Assembly: GCF_001279775.1 (NCBI RefSeq)
Contig: NZ_LGDG01000224.1
Location: 1 to 64,000 of the forward strand
Source: Streptomyces sp. MMG1533
GTDB taxonomy: Bacteria > Actinomycetota > Actinomycetes > Streptomycetales > Streptomycetaceae
Length of the DNA stretch: 64,000 nt
Reading direction: 5' to 3'
Shown: positions 56,063-64,000 of the stretch, in pieces
Layout: every line of letters begins with the position of its first letter
Numbering within the stretch: position 1 is the stretch's first letter
Position numbers and translations under genes: made by a program
The notes under the pieces: generated by a model
Databases searched by the model: none
Seen by the model: the letters and a program-made list of their open reading frames with translations, nothing else
What the model was told of the DNA's origin: nothing

Positions 56063-57148
56063 ATGACGAGAAAGAGCGATGCCGCGGGGCGGAGCACGAT
56101 CCGGGACGTGGCGACGCGTGCGGGGGTGTCCGCGTCGACCGTGTCGCGGGTGCTCGGCGGTGTGTACCCGGTGAGCTCGGCGACCCGCACGCGGGTGATG
56201 CGGGCGGTCCGTGAGCTGGACTACGTCGCCGACGCGCGCGCCAAGGCGGTGGCGGGCGTCGGCACGCCCACGCTGGCGTTCGTCCTGGAGGACATCACCG
56301 GACCGTCGTTCGCGCTCATGGCGCACGGCGTGGAGCGCGAGGCGACCCGGCTCGGGCACCTCTGCCTGGTGTGCAGCACGGAGGGCGACGTCCGGCACGA
56401 GCTGGAGTTCGTCGAGATGATGCGCGCCCAGCGGGCCGCCGCCGTGATCCTGGTCGGCGGCGTCGCCGACACCGCCGAGTACCGCGAACGCACCCGCCGT
56501 ATGGCCGACTCGCTGGCGTCGGCCGGCTCCCGCCTGGTGCTGTGCGGCCGTCCGACGCTGGGCCCCGGGGCGCCGGTGTCGGTCATCGAGTACGACAACG
56601 AGGGCGGCGCCTACGCCCTGGTCGCCCATGTCCTGGCGCAGGGGCACCGCCGGGTGCTGTTCCTCGGTGGCAAGCCGGACCACACCACGGCACAGGGCCG
56701 GGAGCGCGGCTATCTGGCCGCCCATCGCGCCCGCGGTCTGGAACCCGACCCGGCGCTCGTGCTGCACGGGGACTTCACCCGCGACGCGGGCCACCGGCTG
56801 ATGCGCGAGGCCCTGAAGGAAGGGCTGGAGTTCACGGCCGTGGTCGCCGCCACCGACATGGTCGCGGCGGGCGCGCTGACCGCCCTGCACGAGGCGGGCC
56901 TGAACGTGCCGGAGGACGTGTCGCTGGCCGGCTACGACGACATCCCGTTCGCCCGCGACCTGCACCCCGCGCTGACGACGGTCCACGTCCCCTACGAGGA
57001 ACTGGGCCGACTCGCCGTGCGCACCGCGCTGGGCCGCACGACGGAGGCCGGGGCCGACCATCTGCTGCTGGGGACACATGTGGTGGTACGGGACTCGGTG
57101 ACGGCAACCGGTTTCCAGGTGGGTCCCGGGCGGCCGGTCTCCGGGTGA
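56063..57148 (+). CDS. LacI-family transcriptional regulator
   Basis: 361 aa, ATG after GAGGCAGGT. The N-terminal helix-turn-helix (about 12-35) reads TIRDVATRAGVSASTVSRVL, with the hinge helix at ARAKAVAGVG. The periplasmic-binding-protein-like ligand domain carries VSLAGYDDIPFARDLHPALTTV, the usual family ending. The DNA-recognition residues fit CG-centred operators. A GGGAACCGGTTTCC dyad precedes it and GGCAACCGGTTTCC (57103-57116) lies in its own 3' end. Targets may be the flanking carbohydrate genes, but this is inferred. Confidence 0.92.
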   Translation: MTRKSDAAGRSTIRDVATRAGVSASTVSRVLGGVYPVSSATRTRVMRAVRELDYVADARAKAVAGVGTPTLAFVLEDITGPSFALMAHGVEREATRLGHLCLVCSTEGDVRHELEFVEMMRAQRAAAVILVGGVADTAEYRERTRRMADSLASAGSRLVLCGRPTLGPGAPVSVIEYDNEGGAYALVAHVLAQGHRRVLFLGGKPDHTTAQGRERGYLAAHRARGLEPDPALVLHGDFTRDAGHRLMREALKEGLEFTAVVAATDMVAAGALTALHEAGLNVPEDVSLAGYDDIPFARDLHPALTTVHVPYEELGRLAVRTALGRTTEAGADHLLLGTHVVVRDSVTATGFQVGPGRPVSG

Positions 57149-57153
57149 CCCGA

Positions 57154-57348
57154 TCACGCCGGGTCCGCGGGTGGCTCCTCGGTGCCGAGTGTGTTCGACA
57201 GCCCGTACCGGACCTGCACATTCCGGTGCTCCACGCCGACGTCGACCGGGTCGGGCAGGTTCGTCCTCGTGCTGACCGTGGCCGAGCGCGTGCCCGGACT
57301 CCCGCTGAAACGGACGTCCGCTCTCGGCCGCCGACGGAAACGCAGCAT
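57154..57348 (-). CDS. Small ORF in frame with, and downstream of, the hendecad protein
   Basis: 64 aa from the ATG at 57348. It is in the same frame as the upstream gene, whose TGA at 57403-57405 is followed by 18 sense codons and then this ATG. Those 18 codons read like protein (ADIDFTSTVAAG), so the true gene may begin at a non-standard codon. Alternatively it may once have been the C-terminus of the upstream protein. Strands such as ADVRFSGSPGTRSATV and VEHRNVQVRYGLS suggest a small beta domain. Function unknown. Confidence 0.4.
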   Translation of the reverse strand: MLRFRRRPRADVRFSGSPGTRSATVSTRTNLPDPVDVGVEHRNVQVRYGLSNTLGTEEPPADPA

Positions 57349-57402
57349 GCCGGCCGCGACGGTGGAGGTGAAGTCGATGTCCGCGCGCCGGTGTTCAGGC
57401 CT

Positions 57403-58458
57403 TCACGGAGGCCGGCTCTCGTCAGCCGCCTCCTGCTCCTTCACACGCCTCACCTTTCGACGCGGCGCCGCTGTGCCCCGTCGCGCCGGTACCTCACCAC
57501 CTTCGGGGGCCCGCCGCCGCGTGCGCGCGGGGGCTTCACGCGCGGACTTGCCCGCCGCGCGGCCCGTCGCGCCCCCGGCCTTCCCGACGCGTGACGCGTG
57601 GCCGCTCGCGGCCTCCGGGACGTCGGACACGACCTCTCCGGTGTCCGCCGGCGTCTCGTCGGCCCGCGCGGCGGCTCCCTCCACCGTGTCCCCGGTCCGT
57701 TCCGCGAGCCCCGCGACCGCCCTGCCCGTGTCGTCCCCCAGCCGCCCGACCGCGGTCCCGGCCTCGCTGCCGACACCCTCGACAGCGGTACCGGCCCCGC
57801 GCCCCACGTCCTCCACCGCGGTACCGGCACCACGCCCTACGTCCTCCACCGCGGTACCAGCACCACGCCCTACGTCCTCCACCGCGGTACCAGCACCACG
57901 CCCCACGTCTTCCACCGCGGTACCGGCCCCGCGCCCCACGTCCTCCACCGCCCGGCCTGCGCCACGCCCCACGTCCTCCACCGCCCTGCCTGCACCACGC
58001 CCGACCTCGTCGAGCGTGCGACCCGCCCCGGTCCCCACCGCACGTACGGCGGACCCGACACCCGAGGTCACGTCCCTGAGGATGTCCGGATTACGGTCGA
58101 TGGTCGTCAGAACCCTCCCGATGACCTCCACCACATTGTCCAGACGCACCTTCAGCAACGCCTGCGCCTCCACGCCCTTGATGTCGAGGTGGACGGCGCC
58201 CAGCGCCACATCGGCCCCCACGTTCAGCCGGAGCAGGTCGAGCACCTCCGCCTGCAGCGAGACCCTCGCGCGCAGGTCCTCTACGTCCAGGACGATCTCG
58301 TCCACCTTCAGCAGCGGGACGTCCAGAAGAACGTCCGGCTCCGCAGAACCGGCACCGACGAGTTCCTCGTCGGCGTAGTCGTCGGCGTCGTCGTCGGCGT
58401 CTTCGTAGTCGTCTTCGTAGTCGGTCGCCGTCACATCCTCGGTGCCCTCGTCGTCCAT
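57403..58458 (-). CDS. Acidic/hendecad-repeat protein of unknown function
   Basis: 351 aa; ATG with GAGGAG upstream. Residues 1-30 are strongly acidic (DYEDDYEDADDDADDYADEE). A conserved domain follows (about 40-130: DVPLLKVDEIVLDVEDLRA, VSLQAEVLDLLRLNVGADV, IKGVEAQALLKVRLDNV) that I have seen only as an uncharacterised actinobacterial family. Then come eleven 11-residue units of the type VGRGAGTAVED (about 140-261), probably a long amphipathic helix, and a Lys/Arg/Ala-rich tail. The repeats are nearly identical at DNA level (33-bp period), showing recent expansion. Opposite-charge ends suggest a self-assembling or surface-binding protein; this is speculation. Confidence 0.75.
   Translation of the reverse strand: MDDEGTEDVTATDYEDDYEDADDDADDYADEELVGAGSAEPDVLLDVPLLKVDEIVLDVEDLRARVSLQAEVLDLLRLNVGADVALGAVHLDIKGVEAQALLKVRLDNVVEVIGRVLTTIDRNPDILRDVTSGVGSAVRAVGTGAGRTLDEVGRGAGRAVEDVGRGAGRAVEDVGRGAGTAVEDVGRGAGTAVEDVGRGAGTAVEDVGRGAGTAVEDVGRGAGTAVEGVGSEAGTAVGRLGDDTGRAVAGLAERTGDTVEGAAARADETPADTGEVVSDVPEAASGHASRVGKAGGATGRAAGKSAREAPARTRRRAPEGGEVPARRGTAAPRRKVRRVKEQEAADESRPP
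57674..58036 (-). repeat. 33-bp coding minisatellite
   Basis: About eleven tandem units encoding 11 residues each. The central six are almost identical in DNA sequence (GTACCGGCACCACGCC core); the outer ones are diverged. Period 33 bp keeps the frame. Confidence 0.88.
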
Positions 58459-58612
58459 GCCGCTCCTCGAGCACGCTCGCATATATGGATATTTGCGATC
58501 TTTCCACCGGCCGAGGGAGGCCGCCACCGGTCGACGAGCGGCCCGGCCTCGCCCCAGTGGGCGTGCCGGGCCATGTGCAGGGTGGGCCCGCATCAAACCT
58601 GGTGGTGTGTGG

Positions 58613-60229
58613 TCACTGCCGACGGACCCCACCGGGGCGGCGCAGACGCCGCACGACCGACCGCGGCTCCACTCGCCGCACGGCCGAACCGACGTCGACC
58701 GGATCCGGCTCCGCCGCGGCCGCGGCGTCCCGGGCCGCCGCGTCCGCCGTCCACACCGCCAGCTCAGGATCTCGTGGACCGTATGCGGTATACGGCTCAC
58801 CGTCGCCGAAGATCCGCACCGGGTGCGAGGCGTCCCAGCCCTGCCAGCCGGGGTCGCCATCGGTGGCGAACCGCACCCACGCCCCGTGCATCGCGTCGGC
58901 CAGTTCACGCGGGGTTCCCCAGCCCGCGAGCTTCGCGGAGTCGGGGACCTCGCCGGTGTGGAAGACGAAGCCGAGTTCGAGGGCGTGACAGGCACCGAGA
59001 CCGGGGAGGTTGGAGGGCCAGGCGAACTCGTAGACGTACGACGCCCCCGGGCGGTCGTCGGCGAGGCGGTGCAGCGGGAGGCGGAGCAGGTGGTCGGTGA
59101 CCATCTGGCCGACGATCTCGACGGTGCCGGCCTCGGGGTGCAGGGCACGGTAGCCGCGGGGCACCTCGTGGCCGCAGCGGCAGCGGGCCATGGCGCCGGC
59201 CAGCGCGACCGCACCGAGCCGGTCGACGCGTTCCAGGAGACCGCCGGGCACCAGCCACAGTCGGTACTCTTCGCTGGTCCAGCCCGTCATCAGGTCGACG
59301 CCCGCCGCCACGTCACCGTCGATGAGGGCCTCCAGCGGATCGCGCGGGACCAGGTCACCGTCGACGACGATCCCAAACGCGGGGCCGCCGAGCACCGGGC
59401 TACTGAGTTTGCCCACCTCGGCCTGGGTGCGCAGCAGCAGCTCGCGGTCGACGTCGGCGAACGCGGCGGCGGTGGCGGGGATCTTCAGCCGGGTCGCCAT
59501 CCGGCGCACCATCCGCCGTACCTTGTCGCGATCGCTCGCCTCGGGCGGCCCGCTCTGCAAGACCGCGCGCCGGACCAGGCCCTGGGCCTGCGGGGCGGCC
59601 AGCAGGGCGCCGGCGCTGATCGCCCCGGCGGACTGACCGGCCAGCGTCACCCGGTCGGGGTCGCCGCCGAAAGCGGCCACCGACTCGCGCACCCACTGCA
59701 GGGCGGCGAGCTGGTCACGCAGGCCGGCATTGGCGGGGACGTCCGGGAACAGGCCGTAACCCTCCACGCCGAGCCGGTAGTTGACCGACACGAAGACGAC
59801 CCCGTCGCGGGCGAAGGTGCGCCCGTCGTACACGGGCACGGCCGACGAGCCCCGGGTGAGGGCGCCGCCGTGCAGCCACACGATGACCGGGAGCCGGGTA
59901 CCAGGGCCGGGCTCCGGTGTCCAGACGTTCAGATTGAGGCAGTCGTCGCCGGGCACAACCGGATCGGACAGGTACTGCGCGAAGGCTTCGGAGTACGGCG
60001 GTTTCGGCGCCGTCGGCCCGAAGGCGCCCGCGTCGCGCACGCCGTCCCAGGGCCGGGGCGGCACGGGCGGCCTGAACCGGTGCGGTCCGAAGGGCGGGGC
60101 CGCGTAGGGGATGCCCCGGAACACCGCGACACCGTTTTCGTACCGGCCGCGCACGGCCCCGTGCGGCGTCCTGACCACCGGGTCCCGGCTCGTCCGGCCC
60201 GCCTCGTCCGCCTGGTCTGCTGCCGTCAT
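58613..60229 (-). CDS. Type-B carboxylesterase
   Basis: 538 aa, ATG start, no signal peptide. The catalytic Ser200 sits in GQSAGA, the oxyanion hole in HGGA (120-123), and the DDCLNLNVWTP block is characteristic of the family. SEEYR supplies the expected acid and CHALELGFVF the expected histidine region. Type-B esterases hydrolyse aromatic or aliphatic esters; the natural substrate is not evident. It stands 154 bp upstream of the hendecad gene. A 13-bp direct repeat (60247-60272) lies just upstream of the start. Confidence 0.9.
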   Translation of the reverse strand: MTAADQADEAGRTSRDPVVRTPHGAVRGRYENGVAVFRGIPYAAPPFGPHRFRPPVPPRPWDGVRDAGAFGPTAPKPPYSEAFAQYLSDPVVPGDDCLNLNVWTPEPGPGTRLPVIVWLHGGALTRGSSAVPVYDGRTFARDGVVFVSVNYRLGVEGYGLFPDVPANAGLRDQLAALQWVRESVAAFGGDPDRVTLAGQSAGAISAGALLAAPQAQGLVRRAVLQSGPPEASDRDKVRRMVRRMATRLKIPATAAAFADVDRELLLRTQAEVGKLSSPVLGGPAFGIVVDGDLVPRDPLEALIDGDVAAGVDLMTGWTSEEYRLWLVPGGLLERVDRLGAVALAGAMARCRCGHEVPRGYRALHPEAGTVEIVGQMVTDHLLRLPLHRLADDRPGASYVYEFAWPSNLPGLGACHALELGFVFHTGEVPDSAKLAGWGTPRELADAMHGAWVRFATDGDPGWQGWDASHPVRIFGDGEPYTAYGPRDPELAVWTADAAARDAAAAAEPDPVDVGSAVRRVEPRSVVRRLRRPGGVRRQ

Positions 60230-60246
60230 ACGCCCACCAGCCTCCC

Positions 60247-60280
60247 GCACCGCGCTCGTGCACCGCGCTCGTGCACCGTG
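60247..60280. repeat. 13-bp direct repeat upstream of the carboxylesterase
   Basis: GCACCGCGCTCGT occurs twice in tandem (60247-60259, 60260-60272), followed by a partial third copy. Confidence 0.8.
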
Positions 60281-60336
60281 AACAACAGAGCACCACAGGG
60301 TGGCCCGTTATTCCGGCGCACGAGCGCGGTTTGCGG

Positions 60337-61608
60337 CTATTTGGCGTACATCAGCGTGCCGAAGCCGAGCTGGTCGTAGCCGCCACTGGTGGAGCCGTAG
60401 TCACCTCCGCCGCCCTCGGGGGCGACGAGGTTGTAGTACATCTGCGAGATGTACTTGTCGTCCAGGTACACGCGCCGGTTGTAGTGGAAGTGGAGCTGGG
60501 CCCACACCGGACGGACCTGGCCGCGGGATCCGGAGTTGATCACCGTCTGTGTGTTCTGGGCACAGGACGTGCCACTGCCCCAGGTGTAGGTGGTGTACGG
60601 CACGTTCAGTCCGACGTTGTACTTGGCGACGTACTGGGCCGCCTTGAAGAACCTCCTGTTGTCGTAGCTGTACAGGTCGGTGCCCTGGTTCCAGGCCATC
60701 TCGCAGATGGCACCCATCTGGCCCATGCCCATCATGGTGTGGCCCTGGTCGCGGCCGGACTCCTGCCACTGGCCGAGGTCGTAGCCCTCGACGTTGGAGT
60801 ACAGGAACGGAACCGCGTGCTGGATCGAGCCGTTGCCCGCGCCGGTCTTGAAGTAGTTGACGGCCTGGTCGTACTTGGCGCCGTCGTCGCACAGGATCCC
60901 GATGGCCATGATCGAGGCCATGTTGCACAGGTCCCAGTTCGCCCAGTAGTTGGTGATGCAGGCCCCGTTGTGGTGGAGCAGGAAGTCGTTGTTCATCGGG
61001 TAGAAGACCTTGAGCATCATCTGCTGGAACCGGGCCAGGTCGAAACCCGGGTACCCGCGCATGAGCTCGGCGGCGTTGGCGAACTCCCATCCGTAGATGC
61101 CCGCCGCCAGGAAGCGGTCGGCACTGCCCTGGATGGAGGTGAGCTTGTTCGACCAGGCGTTGAGGATCCGCACGGCGCAGTCGCCGTGCGCGCTGGTGCC
61201 GGCGACGTTCCAGCGCAGGGCGTTCTGGTAGGCGGCGGCGATGTCGTTGTAGAGGATCCCGTAGTTCTCGGGATAGCCCGATCCGCGGTAGATCGTGGCC
61301 TGCGGGTTGGGGTTCCAGGTGGACTGGGAGTGGGAGTTGGCGGTCAGCTTGTTCCAGCCGGACAGCCAGGGGTCGTCGCCCGCGGCGACCCTGACCTTGG
61401 CGCGGTTGATGTCGCCGGCGTTGTGCAGCATGCCGGGGTGGGCGAAGGCGGCGGGCGCCGCGTCCGCCGTGGTGGCGGCGAACGCGGAGCCCAGCGCGAG
61501 AGCGGCGCCGAGACCGCCGGCGGTCTTGAACAGACCGCGGCGGCTCAGCTCGGTGGGCGGGAGGTACCCGTGGGGGGAAATGCGGCTCATGCGGCTCATG
61601 CGGTGCAT
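60337..61608 (-). CDS. Secreted alginate-lyase-family protein
   Basis: 423 aa; Tat-type signal peptide (SRRGLFKTAGGLGAALALGSA, cut near ADA at about 50). The mature protein is an alpha/alpha-barrel with features of the Alginate_lyase family: NDIAAAYQNALRWNV, NAWSNKL, WEFANAAELMRGYP, NWANWDLCN-like YWANWDLCNMASIM, and GRDQGHTMMGMGQM near the active site. Substrate could be alginate, glucuronan or another uronate polymer. It begins 16 bp after the stop of the next gene upstream, so the two form an operon. Confidence 0.8.
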   Translation of the reverse strand: MHRMSRMSRISPHGYLPPTELSRRGLFKTAGGLGAALALGSAFAATTADAAPAAFAHPGMLHNAGDINRAKVRVAAGDDPWLSGWNKLTANSHSQSTWNPNPQATIYRGSGYPENYGILYNDIAAAYQNALRWNVAGTSAHGDCAVRILNAWSNKLTSIQGSADRFLAAGIYGWEFANAAELMRGYPGFDLARFQQMMLKVFYPMNNDFLLHHNGACITNYWANWDLCNMASIMAIGILCDDGAKYDQAVNYFKTGAGNGSIQHAVPFLYSNVEGYDLGQWQESGRDQGHTMMGMGQMGAICEMAWNQGTDLYSYDNRRFFKAAQYVAKYNVGLNVPYTTYTWGSGTSCAQNTQTVINSGSRGQVRPVWAQLHFHYNRRVYLDDKYISQMYYNLVAPEGGGGDYGSTSGGYDQLGFGTLMYAK

Positions 61609-61624
61609 TCCAATCCGTGGGGGA

Positions 61625-64000
61625 TCAGTCGGTGTTGATGCTCACCTCGTCGAACTGTGTGGTGCCGAGAGCCAAGGGGTTGCGGGAGCAGACCACGAGG
61701 CCCACGTAGTAGGGGGCGTCACCGAAGCCGGGGACCTCGCCGGAGGCGAGGGCGGTCCAGGTGGCGCCGTCATCGGTGGAGACGGCGGCGGCGAAGGCGG
61801 TCCCGGTGCGCTTCAGCCGCAGCAGGCAGGGAAGAGCAACCGTGCCGTTCCCGTTGAAGGTCGACTTGCCGGCGACGGTCGTGCGCAGCATGAGCTGCGC
61901 GGTCGTGCCGCCCGTGACGATCACCCCGGCCGCCTGGTCGAACGGCGACAGGGACTTGGCCATGAGCAGGCCGACGCGGTCGGCGGTGGCCCCCGTGCGG
62001 GAGACCAGCCGGGCGGTGACCTCGCAGTCGCCGGTGACGGGCCGTCGTACGAACTGGCCCGTCATTCCCTGGTTGTTGACGGTGAGGTCGGTTCCGGCGC
62101 CCCGCACCACGAAGGTCCCGTCTTCGTGGGCGGTGCTGCCCGGGGTACGGATCGCGACCACGCCGAGCGTCCCGAAGTCGCGGTCGTCGAGGACGACGTC
62201 GCCGAGATCGCCGTAGGTCCAGGGGGCGGGCGGTGGTGTGCCGACGGTGAGCGTGAGGGTACCGGTGCCGTCTCCGGCCGCGTTGCCCACGGTGGCGGTG
62301 ACCCTGAACTCGCCGGTCTCGGTCGGAGTTCCGGAGATGAGGCCGGTGCGCTTGTCGACACGGAGTCCGTCGGGCAGACCGGTCGCGGCGAACCGTATGG
62401 GCTCGTGCGAGCCACGCAGCTGGTATTGGAAGGCGACACCCTTGTTGGCGAACGCCGTGGTGGCGGAGGTGAGTTGGGGCGAGGCAGGGGCCGGCATGCT
62501 CGCGGCGGCGGACTCCGACAGCGGGCCGCGGCCGGCGCAGTTGGTCTTGGCGACGACGTAGTGGTACGTGGTGCCGGGCGTGCCGGTGGCGTCCGCGTAC
62601 TGGATGCGGGTGCCGAAGCCGACGGGGCCGATGCCGGTCGCGATCGTGTCGTACGGGCCGTCAGCCTCCGTCGACCGCAGCACCTTGTAGCAGGCCGCGA
62701 GGTCCGGGTCGGTCCAGGTCAGCTCGACCGCGTCGGCGCCCGCGGTGGCCCGCAGGCCGGTGGCGGCGCGGTCGGGTCGCGGCACGGACCAGACCTCGCC
62801 CAAGGTGCGGGAGGTGACGCTGACGTTGTCGAAGGCACCGGTGCCGGTATCGGCGTAGTCCTCGTCGACGCCGAGGCAGGACGTGAGGGTCAGTCCCGCG
62901 TATGCGGCGCGCCCCAACTCGACTTCGGTGGAGCCGACTTCGGTCCAGCGGATGCCGTCCGGGGAGATGGCGCCGGTGCAGCGGTCGCCCCGGCGGGTCA
63001 CCCGTACCCAGTACGGCATCCGCATCCGGTAGCCGTCACCCGCGCCCTCGACGTACGGGGCCGTGAGCGGGGTCGCCGAGTCGGGCAGCGTGCCGAGGTT
63101 GGAGATCGGGAAGGCGGCGCTCGAGGTGATCGCCTGCTGCTGGGAGGGCGGCACCGGCGTGCTCCCGGTCGCGGAGATACCGGCCCCGGTCTCGGGGCGT
63201 ACGGTCCACACGCCGCTCCAGGTGTGCAGCGGCAGCCCCTGGATCAGCATCGAGGCATGCGCCGCGTCCGCGCCCAGGGAGGCGCGCAGGGTGACGCCGA
63301 TCTTGGAGTACTGGGAGCTGAGCGGGAACACGATCCGCGCGGTGATCGTGCCGTCGCCGGGCAGCGGCAGGTAGGCGAGGCGGTGGGTGTCGGCGGTGCC
63401 GGACGCCTCCAGCACGAACCGCTCGCCGTCGAAGAGCGCCGAGCCGGGGATCTTCACGTCCCCGACGTCCTGGGTGGTCCAGGGCTCGGGGAGACCTGCG
63501 GCGACCGCGGCCCACGCGGAACTGGCGCTGGTGCCCTGGGAGTTGGTGGCGGTGACTGTGTGGTAGTACCTGTGTCCCGGGCGTACGTCGCGGTCGGTGT
63601 ACGTCGGCTTGTCGATACCGGTCGCGATCTGCTCGTACGGCCCGTCCGGGGCGGTTGCCCTCGAGACCGTGTACGTGTCGGCCCATGCGGTCGGCAGCCA
63701 GCTGACGGTGACGGATCTGTCGTCACCCACCGCGGTGACGCCCGCCGGAGCGGCCGGCGCGGTCGGCGCGGGGGCCTTCGTACCGGCGTAGGTGAAGGTG
63801 CCGAAGCTGGGCAGGTCGTCGTTGCTGCCCTCGACGAGGCGGGCGCCGGCGGTGCCGCGGAAGACGGCCGCCTTGGTGTACGGGGTGTCGAGTCCGCGGA
63901 CGCCGGCGTAGTGGGCGTAGGCCATCTCGTAGATCGGGGGCAGGTTGCCGCGGCCGGTCGCCGAGACGGCCTTCTTGATGTACTTGCCGGTGCGGTCGAG
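61625..64000 (-). CDS. Modular secreted polysaccharide lyase (partial, N-terminus beyond the window)
   Basis: At least 791 codons; the frame runs to the window edge, so the start is missing. The first residues (GKYIKKAVSATGRGNLPPIYEMAYAHY, read across the edge in short pieces) look like the end of a catalytic alpha/alpha-barrel such as the neighbouring alginate-lyase type. Then follow fibronectin-III (VTVSWLPTAWADTYTVSRA), a concanavalin-like/DUF1349 domain (QDVGDVKIPGSALFDGERF), a second fibronectin-III, a putative Ig (He_PIG-like, GLPDGLRVDKRTGLISGTP) and a final DUF1349-like domain (YGDLGDVVLDDRDFG). These are binding and spacer modules for polysaccharides. Confidence 0.8.
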   Translation of the reverse strand, partial: LDRTGKYIKKAVSATGRGNLPPIYEMAYAHYAGVRGLDTPYTKAAVFRGTAGARLVEGSNDDLPSFGTFTYAGTKAPAPTAPAAPAGVTAVGDDRSVTVSWLPTAWADTYTVSRATAPDGPYEQIATGIDKPTYTDRDVRPGHRYYHTVTATNSQGTSASSAWAAVAAGLPEPWTTQDVGDVKIPGSALFDGERFVLEASGTADTHRLAYLPLPGDGTITARIVFPLSSQYSKIGVTLRASLGADAAHASMLIQGLPLHTWSGVWTVRPETGAGISATGSTPVPPSQQQAITSSAAFPISNLGTLPDSATPLTAPYVEGAGDGYRMRMPYWVRVTRRGDRCTGAISPDGIRWTEVGSTEVELGRAAYAGLTLTSCLGVDEDYADTGTGAFDNVSVTSRTLGEVWSVPRPDRAATGLRATAGADAVELTWTDPDLAACYKVLRSTEADGPYDTIATGIGPVGFGTRIQYADATGTPGTTYHYVVAKTNCAGRGPLSESAAASMPAPASPQLTSATTAFANKGVAFQYQLRGSHEPIRFAATGLPDGLRVDKRTGLISGTPTETGEFRVTATVGNAAGDGTGTLTLTVGTPPPAPWTYGDLGDVVLDDRDFGTLGVVAIRTPGSTAHEDGTFVVRGAGTDLTVNNQGMTGQFVRRPVTGDCEVTARLVSRTGATADRVGLLMAKSLSPFDQAAGVIVTGGTTAQLMLRTTVAGKSTFNGNGTVALPCLLRLKRTGTAFAAAVSTDDGATWTALASGEVPGFGDAPYYVGLVVCSRNPLALGTTQFDEVSINTD

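Noticed and set aside
57598..59100. Plus-strand frame with repetitive His/Pro/Thr peptides opposite the hendecad gene
   Set aside because: The repeat is explained by the 33-bp coding repeat on the minus strand, whose product contains a conserved domain.

Overview
The window is chromosomal DNA of a Streptomyces or close relative. It has very high GC, strong third-position G/C bias, GTG and TTG starts, Tat or Sec signal peptides, sugar ABC importers without their own ATPase, ROK/LacI/TetR regulators, and secreted enzymes with ricin-type (CBM13) and CBM2 modules. I see no rRNA, tRNA, CRISPR array, prophage or secondary-metabolite core. The one mobile element is a lone TnpB-type IS at about 47.4-48.7 kb.

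Layout. 0-11.4 kb, mostly minus strand: an alkylation-repair pair (ada/alkA-like fusion, then ogt), rsgA with a 23-codon leader ORF, a membrane-anchored NACHT NTPase, a zinc-finger membrane protein ending in a CBM2 module, a radical SAM protein with an unusual cysteine spacing, and a D-2-hydroxyacid dehydrogenase. 11.4-22.2 kb, plus strand: an alditol oxidase, then a ROK regulator, a GH30 galactanase, an ABC sugar importer and a GH2 beta-galactosidase. 22.2-29.2 kb: an ABC-2 exporter operon, a TetR-controlled flavin reductase/MFS pair and a second MFS. 29.2-36.9 kb: a GH10 xylanase, a secreted phosphodiesterase-like enzyme with a lectin domain, a large HTH/P-loop/TPR protein, a 56-residue membrane protein and a TetR/hydrolase pair. 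36.8-50 kb: a PEP-mutase family enzyme, a secreted protein of unknown function, a HEAT-like repeat protein coupled to a DUF2264 protein, a rhamnogalacturonan acetylesterase, a PL4 rhamnogalacturonan lyase, and two GH43 enzymes separated by the IS. 50-64 kb: a cell-surface beta-helix protein with autotransporter-type repeats, a kinase-like protein, an APC permease divergent from homocysteine methyltransferase, a LacI regulator, a hendecad-repeat protein, a carboxylesterase, and two alginate-lyase-type genes, the last cut by the window end.

How they work together. Much of the window looks like a plant cell-wall island. GH30 (endo-beta-1,6-galactanase type), GH43_24 (exo-beta-1,3-galactanase type), GH43 arabinofuranosidase and GH2 beta-galactosidase, with the sugar importer, would take apart type II arabinogalactan. 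The PL4 lyase, acetylesterase and DUF2264 protein fit rhamnogalacturonan I, and GH10 fits xylan. Three divergent promoters carry near-identical 14-bp dyads, which suggests shared control.

Most unusual points: an array of eight in-frame ATGs, 18 bp apart, at the start of ogt, seven of them with their own GGAG; a zinc-finger/transmembrane/CBM2 protein that could be a cellulose sensor; several coding or gene-end minisatellites; a likely ATC start codon; and a CX8CX2C radical SAM protein. All functions are inferred from sequence recognition alone; no database search was run.
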